Below, piece by piece: positions 52,270 to 53,099 of a DNA stretch of 53,099 bases. The position numbers and the translations under genes were made by a program. Under the pieces are notes generated by a model. That model did not search any database, was not told the DNA's origin, and was given only the letters and a program-made list of their open reading frames with translations. Numbering within the stretch: position 1 is the stretch's first letter; each line of letters starts with the position of its first letter. The stretch comes from Candidatus Thorarchaeota archaeon (GTDB lineage: Archaea; Asgardarchaeota; Thorarchaeia; Thorarchaeales; Thorarchaeaceae): NCBI GenBank assembly GCA_018335335.1, contig JAGXKG010000008.1, forward strand, positions 1 through 53,099. Reading direction: 5' to 3'.

Positions 52270-52549
52270 TAACCCGTTTCTTACAGTTTTGGCAACTGCG
52301 CGAAACTTCTATGTACCCCCCTTCTCCTGCCAGCGTCACCACCCCCACGGTACCCTTAGGCCTGTGAGTCAGCAAGGGCTCCGCGTTCACCGGAATGGGA
52401 CTCCTCCCGCGATCCTGGCTTCTGCCTCCTGCAATGCTCCGGTCCATCACTCCGGCGACAGTGAGGTCTTCCACAGTTCTTGCCACGGCGTGGTCATGAT
52501 CACCCACCTCAGCTTTGTCGCAGCCGCCAAGGAGGTCCGTTACAGACAA
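52247..52549 (-). pseudogene. Possible TnpB C-terminal remnant in a GC-rich patch
   Basis: The minus strand has an open frame of about 100 residues from TTG 52549 with PVNAEPLLTHRPKG near its end and CDKAEVGDHDHAVARTVEDL near its start. These recall the tails of IS605-type TnpB proteins (PVE-x-x-PLL ... and the DRDxNAAxN block), though the conserved Asn-Ala residues are lost. The patch (about 52280-52590) is visibly richer in G and C than the surrounding DNA. It may equally be a chance frame in a structured non-coding stretch. Confidence 0.3.
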
Positions 52550-52591
52550 GGTAAACAGCCGCGGACTCTCCAGAGCCTGATGGAGCTCCGA

Positions 52592-53099
52592 CTAGCTGAA
52601 TCTCTTCAAGACTTGTCTCGAAGAAAGCACCTCTAGCCCCAATGCAGCAGCTAGCTCCTTAGCTTTCTGGATACTTCCTACTTCTCTCGTCATGTGAGCA
52701 TCACTGCCAAAAACAAATTCGCATCCTGCCTCTTTGGCCAGTTCAAGAAAGCTTTCGTTTTGTGGTGGGTATCGAGAGCTAAGCTCCACCGCCACATCGT
52801 TGGAAGCAAGGACCTCGGCGACTCTTCTTCCATCCTTCTCTCGGTACGATGTTAGATATCCATCATAATGTCCAAGGATATCAAAATCATGGCGTGATGC
52901 AGCCCCAGTAACCGCTGATGCCCAGGTACGGGAGTCACTTCCCCAGTGAACAGAGCCGATGAGTATGTCAAATTGTTCTCTGCCTCCAGCAACCTCGGCC
53001 AATTCCCCATCAGAAAGAATATCGACCTCTGCTCCATCTAGAATCTGCAGCCTCCGGGTAACAGAACGAAATCTTTCAATATCCCTTCGGCGTTGTCCC
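52592..53099 (-). CDS. PHP-domain phosphoesterase (5' end outside window)
   Basis: The frame runs from the right edge to a stop at 52592-52594, about 168 residues seen. ILDGAEVDILSDGE, ILIGSVHWGSD, DILGHYDG, VAVELSS and FGSDAHMTREVGS are the later metal-binding blocks of PHP enzymes such as histidinol phosphatase or the PHP part of PolX. The first HxH motif lies outside. AVELSSR stands where many members have an E-x-N motif. Function cannot be narrowed without the N-terminus. Confidence 0.88.
   Translation of the reverse strand, partial: GQRRRDIERFRSVTRRLQILDGAEVDILSDGELAEVAGGREQFDILIGSVHWGSDSRTWASAVTGAASRHDFDILGHYDGYLTSYREKDGRRVAEVLASNDVAVELSSRYPPQNESFLELAKEAGCEFVFGSDAHMTREVGSIQKAKELAAALGLEVLSSRQVLKRFS

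Noticed and set aside
52289-52636. Plus-strand 115-residue frame across the GC-rich patch
   Set aside because: Rich in Arg, His and Pro with no family features, and it covers the end of the PHP gene on the other strand; likely a shadow of GC-rich DNA.

Overview
The window looks like a chromosomal segment of an Asgard archaeon, most likely close to the Thorarchaeia. That placement is inference from gene content. The signs are a Ras/Rab-type small GTPase fused to a beta-propeller, geranylgeranyl-reductase-type lipid genes, isopentenyl phosphate kinase, archaeal TATA boxes about 25-35 bp before many starts (several transcripts nearly leaderless), frequent TTG/GTG starts, and a tetrahydrofolate C1 module beside a RuBisCO-like gene. 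I saw no rRNA, tRNA or CRISPR array and no intact transposase. About 43 genes are supported, densely packed on both strands.

Layout. 1-2568: two tandem membrane-anchored metallophosphoesterases, the first cut by the window edge. 2684-7356: an unknown protein, a degenerate Hef/FANCM-like SF2 helicase, a membrane-linked hexapeptide acyltransferase and a geranylgeranyl-reductase-family flavoprotein. 7465-10526: a palindrome-bearing promoter and an operon of three diverged TrmB-like paralogues joined by 4-base overlaps. 10523-14479: a DHH phosphoesterase, iorAB and a 58-residue DUF1059-type protein. 14644-16944: the beta-propeller/GTPase fusion. 17132-20292: a taurine/nitrate-type ABC importer with its ATPase on the opposite strand from permease and binding protein. 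20359-25678: an Alba-like protein, a zinc-finger membrane protein, a NosD-like surface protein, a saccharopine-dehydrogenase-like enzyme and an FGGY sugar kinase. 25707-33730: a polytopic histidine kinase, a RuBisCO-like protein lacking several catalytic residues, then fhs, folD and fused ftcD. 33741-38582: a galactokinase-like GHMP kinase, an LTD plus zinc-protease surface protein, a dolichol/phytol-kinase-family CTP kinase and isopentenyl phosphate kinase. 38625-44901: lipoate ligase, an ABC-2 exporter, a PAP2 phosphatase and a PepD-like peptidase. 44929-51945: aldehyde:ferredoxin oxidoreductase with Fe-alcohol dehydrogenase, an NMO/FabK-like flavoprotein, an alpha/beta hydrolase with membrane domain and an SCP2-like protein. 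51207-52590 is a gene-poor stretch with a structured region, a frameshifted secreted-protein start and a GC-rich patch that may be the tail of a dead TnpB. 52592-53099 is a PHP-domain gene cut by the window end.

Metabolically the region fits an anaerobic peptide/amino-acid fermenter. IOR and AOR would feed ferredoxin, ADH would handle aldehydes and alcohols, the folate genes would interconvert formate, formyl-, methenyl- and formimino-tetrahydrofolate, and several genes serve isoprenoid lipid synthesis. The items most worth a second look are the GTPase fusion, the three-paralogue regulator operon, the catalytically altered RuBisCO-like protein, the degenerate Hef-like helicase and the decayed 51.2-52.6 kb region.
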